A stretch of 64,000 nt of DNA, from NCBI GenBank assembly GCA_009911365.1, contig QXXF01000014.1, positions 1-64,000 of the forward strand, given 5' to 3'. This document shows, piece by piece, positions 43,650 to 54,200 of this stretch; positions within the stretch are counted from its first letter, which is position 1, and each line of letters starts with the position of its first letter. The position numbers and the translations under genes are program-made. The notes beneath the pieces were generated by a model. The model searched no databases. It was not told the origin of the DNA and saw only the letters and a list, made by a program, of their open reading frames with translations. Source of the DNA: Clostridiales bacterium (GTDB lineage: Bacteria; Bacillota; Clostridia; Peptostreptococcales; Anaerovoracaceae).

Positions 43650-46166
43650 TCAAAACCCAAAATCCTCGTCAAACACCAAATCCATGATCACAGAATGGCG
43701 GAACGCCTCTAGCCCTGTAGCATCATCGTAGGCCACAAGAAAATATTGCTTACTGCTGTCATATTTCTTATCTTTGAATTGGAATTTCATCCTAAAAATC
43801 CGCTTCTGCGCATCTACTTCCCGACTATCTGCCACATAGCTATTTTCATTAGAAATTCGCTCATGGTCCTCTGATACAAAGAATATCTTATAGGTTGTGG
43901 CTTTTACTGTGTCACTGACTGGATCGGATTGGATAAAATCCATGATCGTAATCTGGTTCGTAATTTTCCTAAGGATGCTGACCAGTGCGATCTTTGCGTT
44001 CTTAGTTTCCATATGTCCACGCTCCATCTTCAAATCAATGATCGGAACCAACATCTCCTGCGGAGAAGAACCACCGTGCACATAATTCTGTCCACCGCCC
44101 GCCATCTTGAACACATTGCTGCTAATCGGGAAAGAAACCATTTTCGCATCTGTGGTTCCAAGCATGCTGCCCAAGTTCAAACTTTCCATGCCTTCAGCGA
44201 CCACAGGATCTGTAGAAACAACAAACCGTCGATTGACAAAGGCATTTTTGTCATTGATATAGTTAATCTTGTGACTTTCTGTCAGCTTGTCGCGCTTGTA
44301 GATAAAACCATGGTCCGCTGTCACAATAAAACGATATGTATTCGCATTGGTTGAAACTCGTCTGATCAATCCCATGATTTCAGTGATGGCCTCCCTACAA
44401 GCAACAAAGACTTCGTTTTCGGTATTAGGTTTATCTCCACGAGCATCAATCTGATCATGGTATACATAAACCACTTGTTTGCCTGTGAATATTTTGCGCA
44501 GTTCAGCCTTTTTTAATGACTTGATATCGTCAAACCGCACACAGGCACTATCTGAACAATGGTTTCGCAGCACAATCTCACGATTCTTGATATTATCACA
44601 AGGATGATCATCCACTAAAACCTGATAATCATCAGTCATGGAAATCTCATGATGAGGCAATAGTGCCGCCATGCCTAATCGTGTATAAGATGGCAGCACG
44701 CTTAATTGTGTTTCAAACTTGGCCGTACATTTGGGATCATCCTCCATTTGCTGAAAAAGTTCCTGTCCGACTTCATAACGCATAGCATCTGAAATAATTA
44801 CCACAATACGTTCTTTTGCGTTTTTCACATAACGGTTATAGAATTCTCGCTGCAAGGGAATTTTCACAATCGCATCCGATTGAACAATCCCCGCGTTCCA
44901 CTTTGGAAGCAAGGTTTCCAAATATTCGTTAGTGTAAATGTTTTCGATTAAATCCCGCAGCGGTTCAAAAATTGTGGTGTCCTCTAACTGGTCATACACA
45001 TAGTAAAAGTTGCGGTATTCTCGATCTAGTAAGTAATCGTCTTGCTCATATTGCCGTACAATCGACAGAAATTCATTGGGACAGACATAGTTTCCCGCAA
45101 AGAGCAAGCAATAAGCACTATTGATCATCTGATATATCTGTTTCATCTTGGCACCAAAATGGGTTTTCATACGTTTTTGGCAGATCATTGGAATATTCAG
45201 CTCGCCTAGTTTTGCGCCAGTATCCTCGCCCAGCAGCCGTCCAATAAGCCACTTCAGCAGAATCTGATCCACATCGAGAAAGGTATCACAGTTTACCAAA
45301 TCCTCTGGCAAATAATCTGAAAAGACTGATGCCACCTCTAATTCTTTTGCCACATAATCTGACAACTTGTCATATCGTTTTCCATAAAGGACACTATTCA
45401 TCAGGCTATCCATAAAAGCAATGATATTACCGGATTTATAGGACACAAACGTCTTCCATGTTTTAGGGAGATCGTTCTGTACGCATTTAGTCGCATGGGT
45501 CACGAACATGGTCACAACTAGCTTTTGTAAGGTGGGGTTTACATCCATGTATCCCAAATGACGTTCACATAGCTTCCAGAATGCCTCCACAAGATGGTAA
45601 GCGGCAAATTCTTTTAAAAACTGATTGTCTTCCAATGCTCCTTCTGTCAATACCACTCGAAGGACTTCCTCAAAGGAGCATGTCCGAATCCGACAGACAG
45701 CAGCCAGCAGACCAACGAGAATGTTCTCTTCATTGAAATTCTCAATTTCCAAATCATAAAACCGTTGGGTGCGTTCTTTACTGCCAAAAAATTTAATGTG
45801 CTTCTCGATCACATGTTTGTACTTTTCCTCAATGCCTAAATCTGTGGCTAATAGAGAAGCTCGATTCGCAAAAAAACGTCTGGAGTATAGCATAGTATCC
45901 TCCAGATGATTTTCTTCCACCTCTGGTTTTGGAAAAGGTGCGTAAACCAAATAGTTTGTAACCGTATCTACTCGTTCCAAAAAATATTTGGTTTGGAATT
46001 GGTTATCCGGCCGCAGGAAATACACCTCAGCGTTTTCTAACACTACGCTCCCCAGGTCCTCAACAAACTCGCCCTGATCATCATACCAGAAAACCAGTCT
46101 GCGTTTTTCGCCGGTAAATTCTTTATTAAGGCGGTCTACAATTTGTTTTAAATTTAATCCTGCCAT
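43650..46166 (-). CDS. pglZ: BREX phosphatase-domain protein PglZ
   Basis: An 838-aa protein of the BREX PglZ type. The central alkaline-phosphatase-like domain shows VVIISDAMRYEVGQEL (about residue 455) and FIVTADHGFIYKRD (about residue 618). PglZ is essential for phage exclusion in BREX and was recently linked to nuclease or phosphodiesterase activity. Length and ends look complete. Its start overlaps the broken AlbA-type gene by 13 bases, with GGAGG upstream. It is the last BREX gene; brxL, which normally follows, is absent. Confidence 0.95.
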   Translation of the reverse strand: MAGLNLKQIVDRLNKEFTGEKRRLVFWYDDQGEFVEDLGSVVLENAEVYFLRPDNQFQTKYFLERVDTVTNYLVYAPFPKPEVEENHLEDTMLYSRRFFANRASLLATDLGIEEKYKHVIEKHIKFFGSKERTQRFYDLEIENFNEENILVGLLAAVCRIRTCSFEEVLRVVLTEGALEDNQFLKEFAAYHLVEAFWKLCERHLGYMDVNPTLQKLVVTMFVTHATKCVQNDLPKTWKTFVSYKSGNIIAFMDSLMNSVLYGKRYDKLSDYVAKELEVASVFSDYLPEDLVNCDTFLDVDQILLKWLIGRLLGEDTGAKLGELNIPMICQKRMKTHFGAKMKQIYQMINSAYCLLFAGNYVCPNEFLSIVRQYEQDDYLLDREYRNFYYVYDQLEDTTIFEPLRDLIENIYTNEYLETLLPKWNAGIVQSDAIVKIPLQREFYNRYVKNAKERIVVIISDAMRYEVGQELFQQMEDDPKCTAKFETQLSVLPSYTRLGMAALLPHHEISMTDDYQVLVDDHPCDNIKNREIVLRNHCSDSACVRFDDIKSLKKAELRKIFTGKQVVYVYHDQIDARGDKPNTENEVFVACREAITEIMGLIRRVSTNANTYRFIVTADHGFIYKRDKLTESHKINYINDKNAFVNRRFVVSTDPVVAEGMESLNLGSMLGTTDAKMVSFPISSNVFKMAGGGQNYVHGGSSPQEMLVPIIDLKMERGHMETKNAKIALVSILRKITNQITIMDFIQSDPVSDTVKATTYKIFFVSEDHERISNENSYVADSREVDAQKRIFRMKFQFKDKKYDSSKQYFLVAYDDATGLEAFRHSVIMDLVFDEDFGF

Positions 46167-47534
46167 GCTTCCTCCTCGATCAAGACCCTCCAGTAACCCT
46201 TTTGACTGCTTCCAACTCGCTCTACCACATGGTTCGTCTTCAATTTATTCACATAATACTTCACTCGATCCACTTTCCAGCCAAGTTTATCCGCCATTTT
46301 TTTCTGCGTAACGGATGGATCCTGAGCGATCATCTGTAAAACAGCTTTATCTTCACTGCTAAGATTGATATTCGCAGCTTGGGTAGTACCTTGGGTGGCC
46401 GAATTAGATGCGCTGTCAGTCATTGAGTTTCGATAGAGATTGATCCATAATGCGATTTCCATGTCAATAAACTCTGGCTCTCGCAAACCGTATTCTTTCA
46501 TCTCACGAATCAATCTCGGGATCCCGGTGCCCCACTCTTCGATCAGGTTCATATAGGAAAAGGCGTGCGCCAAGGTTCGGTTCCTGATCTGAGAATACCC
46601 TTCCTTCATACGTTCAATCGTTACACCCGGCATCAGTCCACCCGGGGAGGTAATTTCCAGACGATCATCATAAATCGCAATCTGTACATGAGATGATTGT
46701 AAAAAGCTACAATTCATTACCGCATTGATAATCAATTCTCGAACACTATCTGGTGGCAATTCATATATATCTTTGCGGTAAACACCTTCTATTTTTGCCC
46801 CAAGACGTATATTCCGAAGCACGAATTGAAAGGCATCTTCGACTTGCTGCCAAAGCATCCCATCGTAATCGCGTTTATCTATAAAAACTGAACGTGTCAT
46901 TCCCTTAAACATGCCGCATTGAATTTTAGAAAGGAATATGTCTTGCCCAGTTAAGCAAAACATTTTTCGTTACGTCTTTTACTGATTGACGCTGGGATTC
47001 ATTTTTGCAATTAGAAAGAGCAACCTCCTTCATACTGGCGCAAAGCTCTCGTATCTCCTCATCTGTGACGCGGATATCCTGCCTGATCACGGCATCGAAT
47101 GAACGCCCTTCGCCTTCATAGTACATCTCTTGTGTAACTGCTCTGTCCGCAGGTCTAGTAGTGCCTGAAACTCGTATATATACACCATCCATCAGACCTT
47201 CTGATTTGATGTAATATGGCCGCTGTCTTCCAGATGCGATTTCTGCGACTATAATGGTCTTTCCATCTATGGTTTGTGGATAAACATCTGGAATGATCAC
47301 TGGCTCGCAGCTGTCGGATATAGCGTTAGTTATAGCGTCCATTTCACGAAAAATAAGATCCTTCGGAATACCTACCACATCTCTCGTCTCATCATCAACA
47401 CCAAAAATAATGCGCCCGCCTTTGCCATTGGCAAAAGCAACAACTATTTTCATATATTTGCTGCTTTTCTCCGGGCGACTTACTTTGAATTCCAAATTCT
47501 TGGATTCACCCGCAAGAATTTCCTCTATTGTCAT
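46154..47534 (-). pseudogene. AlbA_2-domain DNA-binding ATPase gene, frame broken
   Basis: Two frames together give one protein. The first (47534-46926) has the Schlafen AlbA_2 domain (ESKNLEFKVS, then AFANGKGGRIIFGVDDE). The second (46963-46154) has the C-terminal RecG-like/ATPase part (LPPDSVRELIINAVMN, ITSPGGLMPG) and a final winged helix. At about 46,945 the first frame reads VTKNVLLNW then drifts to a stop, while the second resumes at CLTGQDIFLSKIQCG. The linker usually found between these pieces is missing, so a short deletion with frameshift is likely. It lies between pglX and pglZ; ATG at 47534 has AAAGGAGA eight bases upstream. Confidence 0.8.
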
Positions 47535-47602
47535 TGGCAATGTCTCCTTTGTATGTGGTTTACCTGTCTTTTTTCATAGTTTGATCAAAATCCATCAAGC
47601 TA

Positions 47603-50600
47603 TTATTTTGGCTTGACCATGATCGCTTTGGAATCAGCTAATACTTCGTAGAGCTTTCCGTCAGAGGCGGTCTGCGCCTTCCGATAATTGACCTTCACGC
47701 CATCATCCAAATCCAACTCAATGCGACTCAGTGCCAAGTGGCTAATTTTTTCATCATATTCTTTACATTCTTTTAACTGCTTTTGAAGCTTCTCTCGCCG
47801 TTTGACGGCTGCCGCCACTTCACGGGAGTTTGTGCTATGGTCCATCATGTCCTGCATACGGCTCATTTCACTTTCGTAAATACGCTGCATCCGATGAAGA
47901 TAGTCAATACGCAGGTCACCAATAGTGTCTGGCGTGTATCGATGCAAATAAACGAGTGCTTTAAATCCATTCTGCTTGCCGCTGTCAAAGAGCCAGTAAA
48001 TAGGCCTCTTCTGGTAAATCTTGATGTGATCCTTCATAAAATCTTTCAGGAAGTAATTGCGAATCATTTCTCGGCTGGTACTTCCTTTATTCCCCAGGGC
48101 TTTTGCGATAAAATCCAGATTTTCTTCCAGTGTTTCTGCGCCATACACCTTTTTCAGCCATGCGCAGAGCAATCCTACAATATCATCTTCCAAATATTCC
48201 TCGTCCGTGATCGGGATACAATTATCCTCATCTGGAACGAACGTGCTGTATTTACCATCATCCCACTCGCCGCCAGCGTAGGCCAAGCCATCCATGTCTA
48301 AAGAATACCGGCCAAACATACAGCCCACAGCATAAGAAAGCAGACTTTTCACATCACGCCGCAGATCCGCTTTGCGCACAGTCACATCTTTGTCTTCCAC
48401 CTCTGGTGTCAACTCGTCTTGCAAACCGTAGATGTCGATAAAGATGCGGTTCATCTCTTCCTCGTTGGCTTTGAGTTGGGTGAAACGGATGTCGCACTCG
48501 TTCTGCCACTGTTCAAAGGCTTCGGCAATGGTCGGAACTTTACGAAACAAGGGGTGGCGTTGAAAGTCCCATGAGGTTTCAAAGGAGTTTCGGTCATCCT
48601 CCGAATATCTTAAATTATGTGTCACATGATCTTCTATATCCAAAGCTCTATTGCCAAAACAGATAGGTAATCGTTGCAATTCTGAATTAGTAAAACTTAG
48701 GGTTGGAGATAAAATTCTCAAATAATATGAACAGACCGTTGAACACAAAAAACCCAAAAGTAGTAATAAATCTTCACCATTGCAAGCAATCATTCTTGCT
48801 GTATCATCTGAAATATACCCGTTTGGAATTCTTCGAACACCAAAATTTGATGAGCTGAGTTTATTCCAAGTCAATCCGCTCTGAAAGAAATAATCTCGAT
48901 TCCGCACTGCTGAACCAATTTTCCCTTTAGAATTAATATGGTTTCTAATTCTCATTCCATCTTTTTCCCAGTCAATAATATAGTCAACCTTTACGGTATA
49001 CTTTCTGAAATCACCACCTGTATTACATGGATACCACCTTTTAGAAGTACATTTAGGAGCATTTCGCGAGATATTCGTATACTCTACTTCTGCCCAAAAA
49101 CGTAAATATTGAGTATTGTCGCCTGTGGAAGTTCCGGCAAGCAATTTATATTTATCACCAAGTAAAGGAAAGCGTTTAAACTTATCCAATACCGCTTCAT
49201 TCACCCAGTACGCAATGGGGGACCCTGGAATCTTTGAAAAGTTTAATTGCTTAGCAACATGACAACCTATACCTGAAAGGAACCCTTTTTCACGATTTTC
49301 AACACTTTCTACGTCACCCTGTCGATTAAACAAACGTCGGTATATTCCTTTATAATTACTAATATACCATTTTGCTACTACAAACGTAGTCGTCCCAAAA
49401 TCCGAACCAAAAATACCACGCCCCGGATGAACCATGCTAATAATAGTATTATGAATCAACAATTTATTTCTCAACTTCTCATAACTAGATAAAAACATCC
49501 AAACCGGTATGTTGATCATTGCCATATATCCACTCGTTTTACATAGCTCTAATGTTTTTTCCATACAAACTGTACTCAAATCAGATTTGGTATCCCGGTA
49601 ATATTTTTTTACAAAATCGCTTAGCCTTTTGCCCATGCCACTGCTACCCATATATGGCGGATTCGTCACAACCACATCATAGCTCTGCGCCAACGTCTTT
49701 CCAACTTCTATCAGTTTCAACAAAAGCTCTTGCGTTTGTTCCGCGCCAACAGTATCCAGGCTGATCTGATCAGCATCGCTTAAGCTATCAGCGAATCGGA
49801 ATAATAATTCCCAATCCATTTGTTCAACAGAAAGGATGGACCCATACTCTTTCGCGTCACGCAAAATCTCGATTAAGGTTTCAATCTGTTTCATTGCCTC
49901 ATCACGGTCATTCTCGCTTAGTCCAGCTCCCAAACATTCCAGCTGTGACTGGTTCAAAAAATTGCTCTCCACAATCCCATGTATATGCGGCTGAACGCCT
50001 CTGCTGAAAATCCTGCGGTCATATTGACGCGCTTTCATCATCACAGCAAAATAAGAAAGCTGCGCCGCGCGCCCATCAATATCCAATCCATAAAGATTGT
50101 TGGCTAGTATGCTCTGGGCTGCTTCCCGCTTGCTATAACCTTGGGCTTCATAAATCTGCATCAGCACATCAAAGCAATACACGAGGATATGCCCCGAGCC
50201 CATGCAAGGATCAATCACTTTAATGGCTTCCGGTTCAATGGTCCGATACTCGGCACGTAGTTTTTCCAGCTCTGCCACGACCTCTGGTTCTTGCTCTGCT
50301 TCTTCCAGATAGTATTTCCAGCCTGCCTTCAATTCCTCGTTTGGATGTCCTTCCACCCAAAGACGGCCAAGGCTGTTTTCCACCATGTAGCGGACGATCC
50401 AATCCGGAGTAAACAACTGCGTGGCTGCCGGAATCTCTTCTTTTTTTATTTTTGTGCCAGAAGGCCGTTTGAAGACTTCTGCTTTTGGTTCCGTATTGTA
50501 GTACTGGTACATCCATCCAATGATTTCCACCTGACCTTCTAACTCCACATGAAAGTCATTTTCATCAATATCGTGAATCAGATGATGAACCACGCCTTCT

Positions 50601-51202
50601 TCATCAATCACCGAGAGATTGAGCAGCAATTCCGTATAATCATTCGTCTTTTCAAAAAGCGCAGGCAAAGTCTCATTCAAAGCATTGCATTGCTTAACAA
50701 AGAGCAATTGAAAGACTTCGTCCAGCTGATTGTTCAGCTTCAGCCGCATGATCTTCTCTTCTTCCTCACTAGTAAAATTTAGTCCAGCGTCAAAGGGCGT
50801 TGTCACTAAGTCCGGCTCTAGTTTTCCGTTTTCAGAAGACAGCACACGAATATGGGAAGGCAAATAGTCATTAACCTCCATAAAGCGAATAGCGATCAAA
50901 CGATTAAACCATGTATAGGCGACTTCTTCAATAATGTATTTGTATGCGGTGTCATAACCTGCGTCCTGTTCTCTTTGCCGGATGATTTCTACCAGATGTT
51001 TCCGCTGCTTAACAGCTTCTCCACTGATGGAGTAAGGTTCAGCTGTTCCGATATCATAAAATTCCGTTGTGCTCGTTGATTGGGGCAGAGCGTCTTTGAT
51101 ACCATCCTCTGTGATGCCCATCAAACTAGCACGATATCTAATATCTGTAATGAGCTTTTGCCTCGCCCATATGGCGAAGTTTTTTATCGCTGTTTTGTTC
51201 AT
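47603..51202 (-). CDS. pglX: BREX adenine-specific DNA methyltransferase PglX
   Basis: A 1199-aa BREX-1-type methylase. SAM motif I is VIDPCMGSGHILVY (about 329-342) and the catalytic N6-adenine motif is NPPY (about 512-515) in VVTNPPYMGSSG. A large C-terminal target-recognition and helical region follows. It methylates adenine in an asymmetric site, marking host DNA as self. The section around residues 600-900 is locally more AT-rich, as expected for a variable recognition domain. The gene starts 37 bases after brxC. Confidence 0.95.
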   Translation of the reverse strand: MNKTAIKNFAIWARQKLITDIRYRASLMGITEDGIKDALPQSTSTTEFYDIGTAEPYSISGEAVKQRKHLVEIIRQREQDAGYDTAYKYIIEEVAYTWFNRLIAIRFMEVNDYLPSHIRVLSSENGKLEPDLVTTPFDAGLNFTSEEEEKIMRLKLNNQLDEVFQLLFVKQCNALNETLPALFEKTNDYTELLLNLSVIDEEGVVHHLIHDIDENDFHVELEGQVEIIGWMYQYYNTEPKAEVFKRPSGTKIKKEEIPAATQLFTPDWIVRYMVENSLGRLWVEGHPNEELKAGWKYYLEEAEQEPEVVAELEKLRAEYRTIEPEAIKVIDPCMGSGHILVYCFDVLMQIYEAQGYSKREAAQSILANNLYGLDIDGRAAQLSYFAVMMKARQYDRRIFSRGVQPHIHGIVESNFLNQSQLECLGAGLSENDRDEAMKQIETLIEILRDAKEYGSILSVEQMDWELLFRFADSLSDADQISLDTVGAEQTQELLLKLIEVGKTLAQSYDVVVTNPPYMGSSGMGKRLSDFVKKYYRDTKSDLSTVCMEKTLELCKTSGYMAMINIPVWMFLSSYEKLRNKLLIHNTIISMVHPGRGIFGSDFGTTTFVVAKWYISNYKGIYRRLFNRQGDVESVENREKGFLSGIGCHVAKQLNFSKIPGSPIAYWVNEAVLDKFKRFPLLGDKYKLLAGTSTGDNTQYLRFWAEVEYTNISRNAPKCTSKRWYPCNTGGDFRKYTVKVDYIIDWEKDGMRIRNHINSKGKIGSAVRNRDYFFQSGLTWNKLSSSNFGVRRIPNGYISDDTARMIACNGEDLLLLLGFLCSTVCSYYLRILSPTLSFTNSELQRLPICFGNRALDIEDHVTHNLRYSEDDRNSFETSWDFQRHPLFRKVPTIAEAFEQWQNECDIRFTQLKANEEEMNRIFIDIYGLQDELTPEVEDKDVTVRKADLRRDVKSLLSYAVGCMFGRYSLDMDGLAYAGGEWDDGKYSTFVPDEDNCIPITDEEYLEDDIVGLLCAWLKKVYGAETLEENLDFIAKALGNKGSTSREMIRNYFLKDFMKDHIKIYQKRPIYWLFDSGKQNGFKALVYLHRYTPDTIGDLRIDYLHRMQRIYESEMSRMQDMMDHSTNSREVAAAVKRREKLQKQLKECKEYDEKISHLALSRIELDLDDGVKVNYRKAQTASDGKLYEVLADSKAIMVKPK

Positions 51203-51239
51203 GCTTTCGCCGCTCCTTTATCTCCTACTTTATATTCTG

Positions 51240-54200
51240 CTAAAACTCCACGTTCACGATCGTGTCTTCATCCAGCTGGGCCAACAGCTTTTTCCGAAGT
51301 TCATTGATATAATTATCCACATCAGACTCGTTTTCCAGCCGCCAGGAGGAAGTGCCAGTCATTTTCTTGATCGATACGTTCTTTGTTTTGTGTACCTTGT
51401 ATGTTGCTATTGATTCCGCAATCTTAGAAGACTTACCTGTTTTATCCTGTTTCGCTCCCTCTGTCTGGCGGGCGGCCTCCGCCGCTTTCTGCCGTGCGAT
51501 CTGCGCGTCTAAATTGTCCATCTCATTGAGAAGCCTCAGTTTCAGTGCGTCGGCCTTATCCGCATAGCTACGTAAAGAAGATATGTTATTGCAATGCTCC
51601 GCGCCATCGTGAATTTCATGGAACTGTTCCAAATAATGATTTTTCTTCTTGTCTGCGTACTCCTTTCCTTCCAGTACTTCCAATACGCGCTTTTTTGCCT
51701 GTTCAATGGAAGCTAGCACTGGTGCTTCTTCAACTTCCAATATTTCCAGGTATGCGTCTGTGAATTTTTCACGCAATCCCGGCAGCTTTGGAATGCTCAC
51801 ATAAGGCTTTTCCTGACGAAGGATAGCACGCATCTGCGCCACAATGGATTCTAACTCCTCATCCACGATATAAGTCTTGCTGTCATCATAGATTGCCAGC
51901 GTGTCCAGCGCATCCTTAAAGATCTGCTGTTGCTCGCCGCTAAAAAATGCTTTTACCGGCTCGTAGTCTTCCGCGAAATCATAAAAGTCATCCTGTTTTT
52001 TAGAAACCGCCGTGAAAAATTCTATCGCAGATTGAATCTGAACCACCGATCGCATCAGCTTTTGTCCGCTTTCCAAGACTTTCTTTCCAGGATAATGATA
52101 TTGCTTGTAATAAGGCTCTATCTTTTCCATCTCTATCATCATGCTCCGCGCATGACTCTGAAACGATCTCATAATACCATCTTCCTCCTCAGCGCCAGCG
52201 CTCGTTCGGAACAGTTCTTTCATCACATCCTTAACAGCTTTCTTTTCCCGATCTCCGACACGGACGCGCTCCTCCATCAAAAGCTTTTCCGCAAAAGCTT
52301 TCTTGGTGATAAAGTTAAAGATTTCGTCTTCTGATTTGTTATTCAAATTTACGTTCGCTCCATTGACAGTAAACGCCAGATCTCCACGTTTGAACAAACG
52401 AGTGACGAGCCAATGGACATCATCCTCCACGAATCCATAAGGGGCTTTCATGAACCGATCTTTTACAGACTTCATGGAAGTCTTCATATGACTGTGCGAA
52501 TTGATAGAAATATATGTCCGCACATCATCCAGGGCATGGGCATTGCTCTCCGCGGCGCCTTCCAGCCCCAAAGATATCTGATCGCTGGTACGTAGCGTTT
52601 TACGTATGTCATCCACGCCCATGGCAGCATCTATATAAAACAGCTTGTGATAAACAGTCTGCACCAGTCGGCCAATGGCCTCATTGATCCGATTATTCGC
52701 TTCCCGTGCGGACACTCGAGCCACATCTCCATTGACATAAAGAACAGCTTCTTTCAAGGCCTCTGTCAAGTACAGCTTCGCATTGCTGCTGTGTTCCCTC
52801 ATTTCAATGCGTTTTGCCTCTTTAATCGTTTCATGCTTTGTCAGCTGAGTGATCGTATTTTTACGTAGGAAACGCTCAATCTTCAAATACATCCGCATCT
52901 CTACCAGAAACGCGTCATCATCTGACAGCACAACAAGCACTTCCTTGCCTTGACCAGCCATCATGCGCAAGGTGGCATCATCTGCGCTGCCGTCATACCA
53001 TGGAGTCAAAACGCGCAAACCAATGTCATAAGACTGGTTGGACCTATAAGGACGATCATCTACAGCCTGATTGAAGCCAAAGGAATAACGCCCTCCAAAT
53101 GCTGGGTAACGATATTTCTTGTCTGTAAAAATATCTTCAAAAATCATTTCTGCGATTTTGGTTATGACTTCTGAAATTTCTACGTTTTCTTTTTCTATTT
53201 CATGATTGATTTCCTGCTCTTCATCAGTCAGGAACACGTATATGCTTCCATTTTTTTGAACAAGCATCTGCCGTGTGAGAATTTTTAACGCTTCTTCTAC
53301 ACGATTTTTCAACTCAATGCGATCATCGTCAATGTTCTCAACCATCAGACTAGTGATGTTATCAATATTAGCCTCGATTTCCAGCACATATTTGATCATG
53401 AATAAGGTTTTTAGAACATTGATGGCAAACACATCGCTCTCTTTTTGTTCTGGATTGATAAAGCTGTTGTCGTAAGCTTTCATGATCACGCCCCGATGAC
53501 TATGATCCAGGAAATTTTCTAATGCGTCATAGAAGCGGTGAAACGGAACGATCACACCCATTTCCCGCTCTTTGATCATTGCGGCGGACTCTTTGAAAAG
53601 CGCCAGCATGGAGCGCTCACCTTCAGACAGATGTTTGCCAGACGCACCATGAGTACGGATCGAAGTCAAAACGCTAGCCAGCAGCCGGAATTGATATGGC
53701 ACAAATGGATAAACCTCCGCAAAGTCAGAATCGCCGGCGTACAATTTCTTTTCTACGTTGTCATTAAACAAAATTAAATTTTTAATAATCGTTGCTTTCT
53801 GCTGGTACAAAACCCGCAAAGATTGCGCGGCCGCATCGGTCTTGTCCAGTATCCTCTTTTTGATCACAGCGTCCACATTGGCTGAAGACAATGAAAGACG
53901 AGTGTCAAAACGTCCTTGGATTTTAGAAAAATCGTTGCCTTTCACTTTTGTGATGGAATCAATGTCTTGCTGACTGGTGACGATTACCCACGCCTTTCCC
54001 CCGCATTCTTTTCCTAACTCCTCCGCTACAGTCTGAAGATTGAGCATGAGTTTAGAATCATCTCCTATGTACTGTCCGATCTCATCGACTAAAAACACCA
54101 CATGATGGCCCGGATTGCCATGCGTCCTGTCCGCGCTGGAATTTCGCTGGTTATTCTTATCTTGATGATCAATATATGCTTTTACGCGTTTGGCAAAATC

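Noticed and set aside
43650-43712. extended MerR reading frame through pglZ
   Set aside because: The last 20 codons are antisense to pglZ and do not resemble a MerR C-terminus.
46926-46963. two overlapping independent genes between pglX and pglZ
   Set aside because: The second frame has no ribosome binding site and continues the protein of the first, so one broken gene is the simpler reading.
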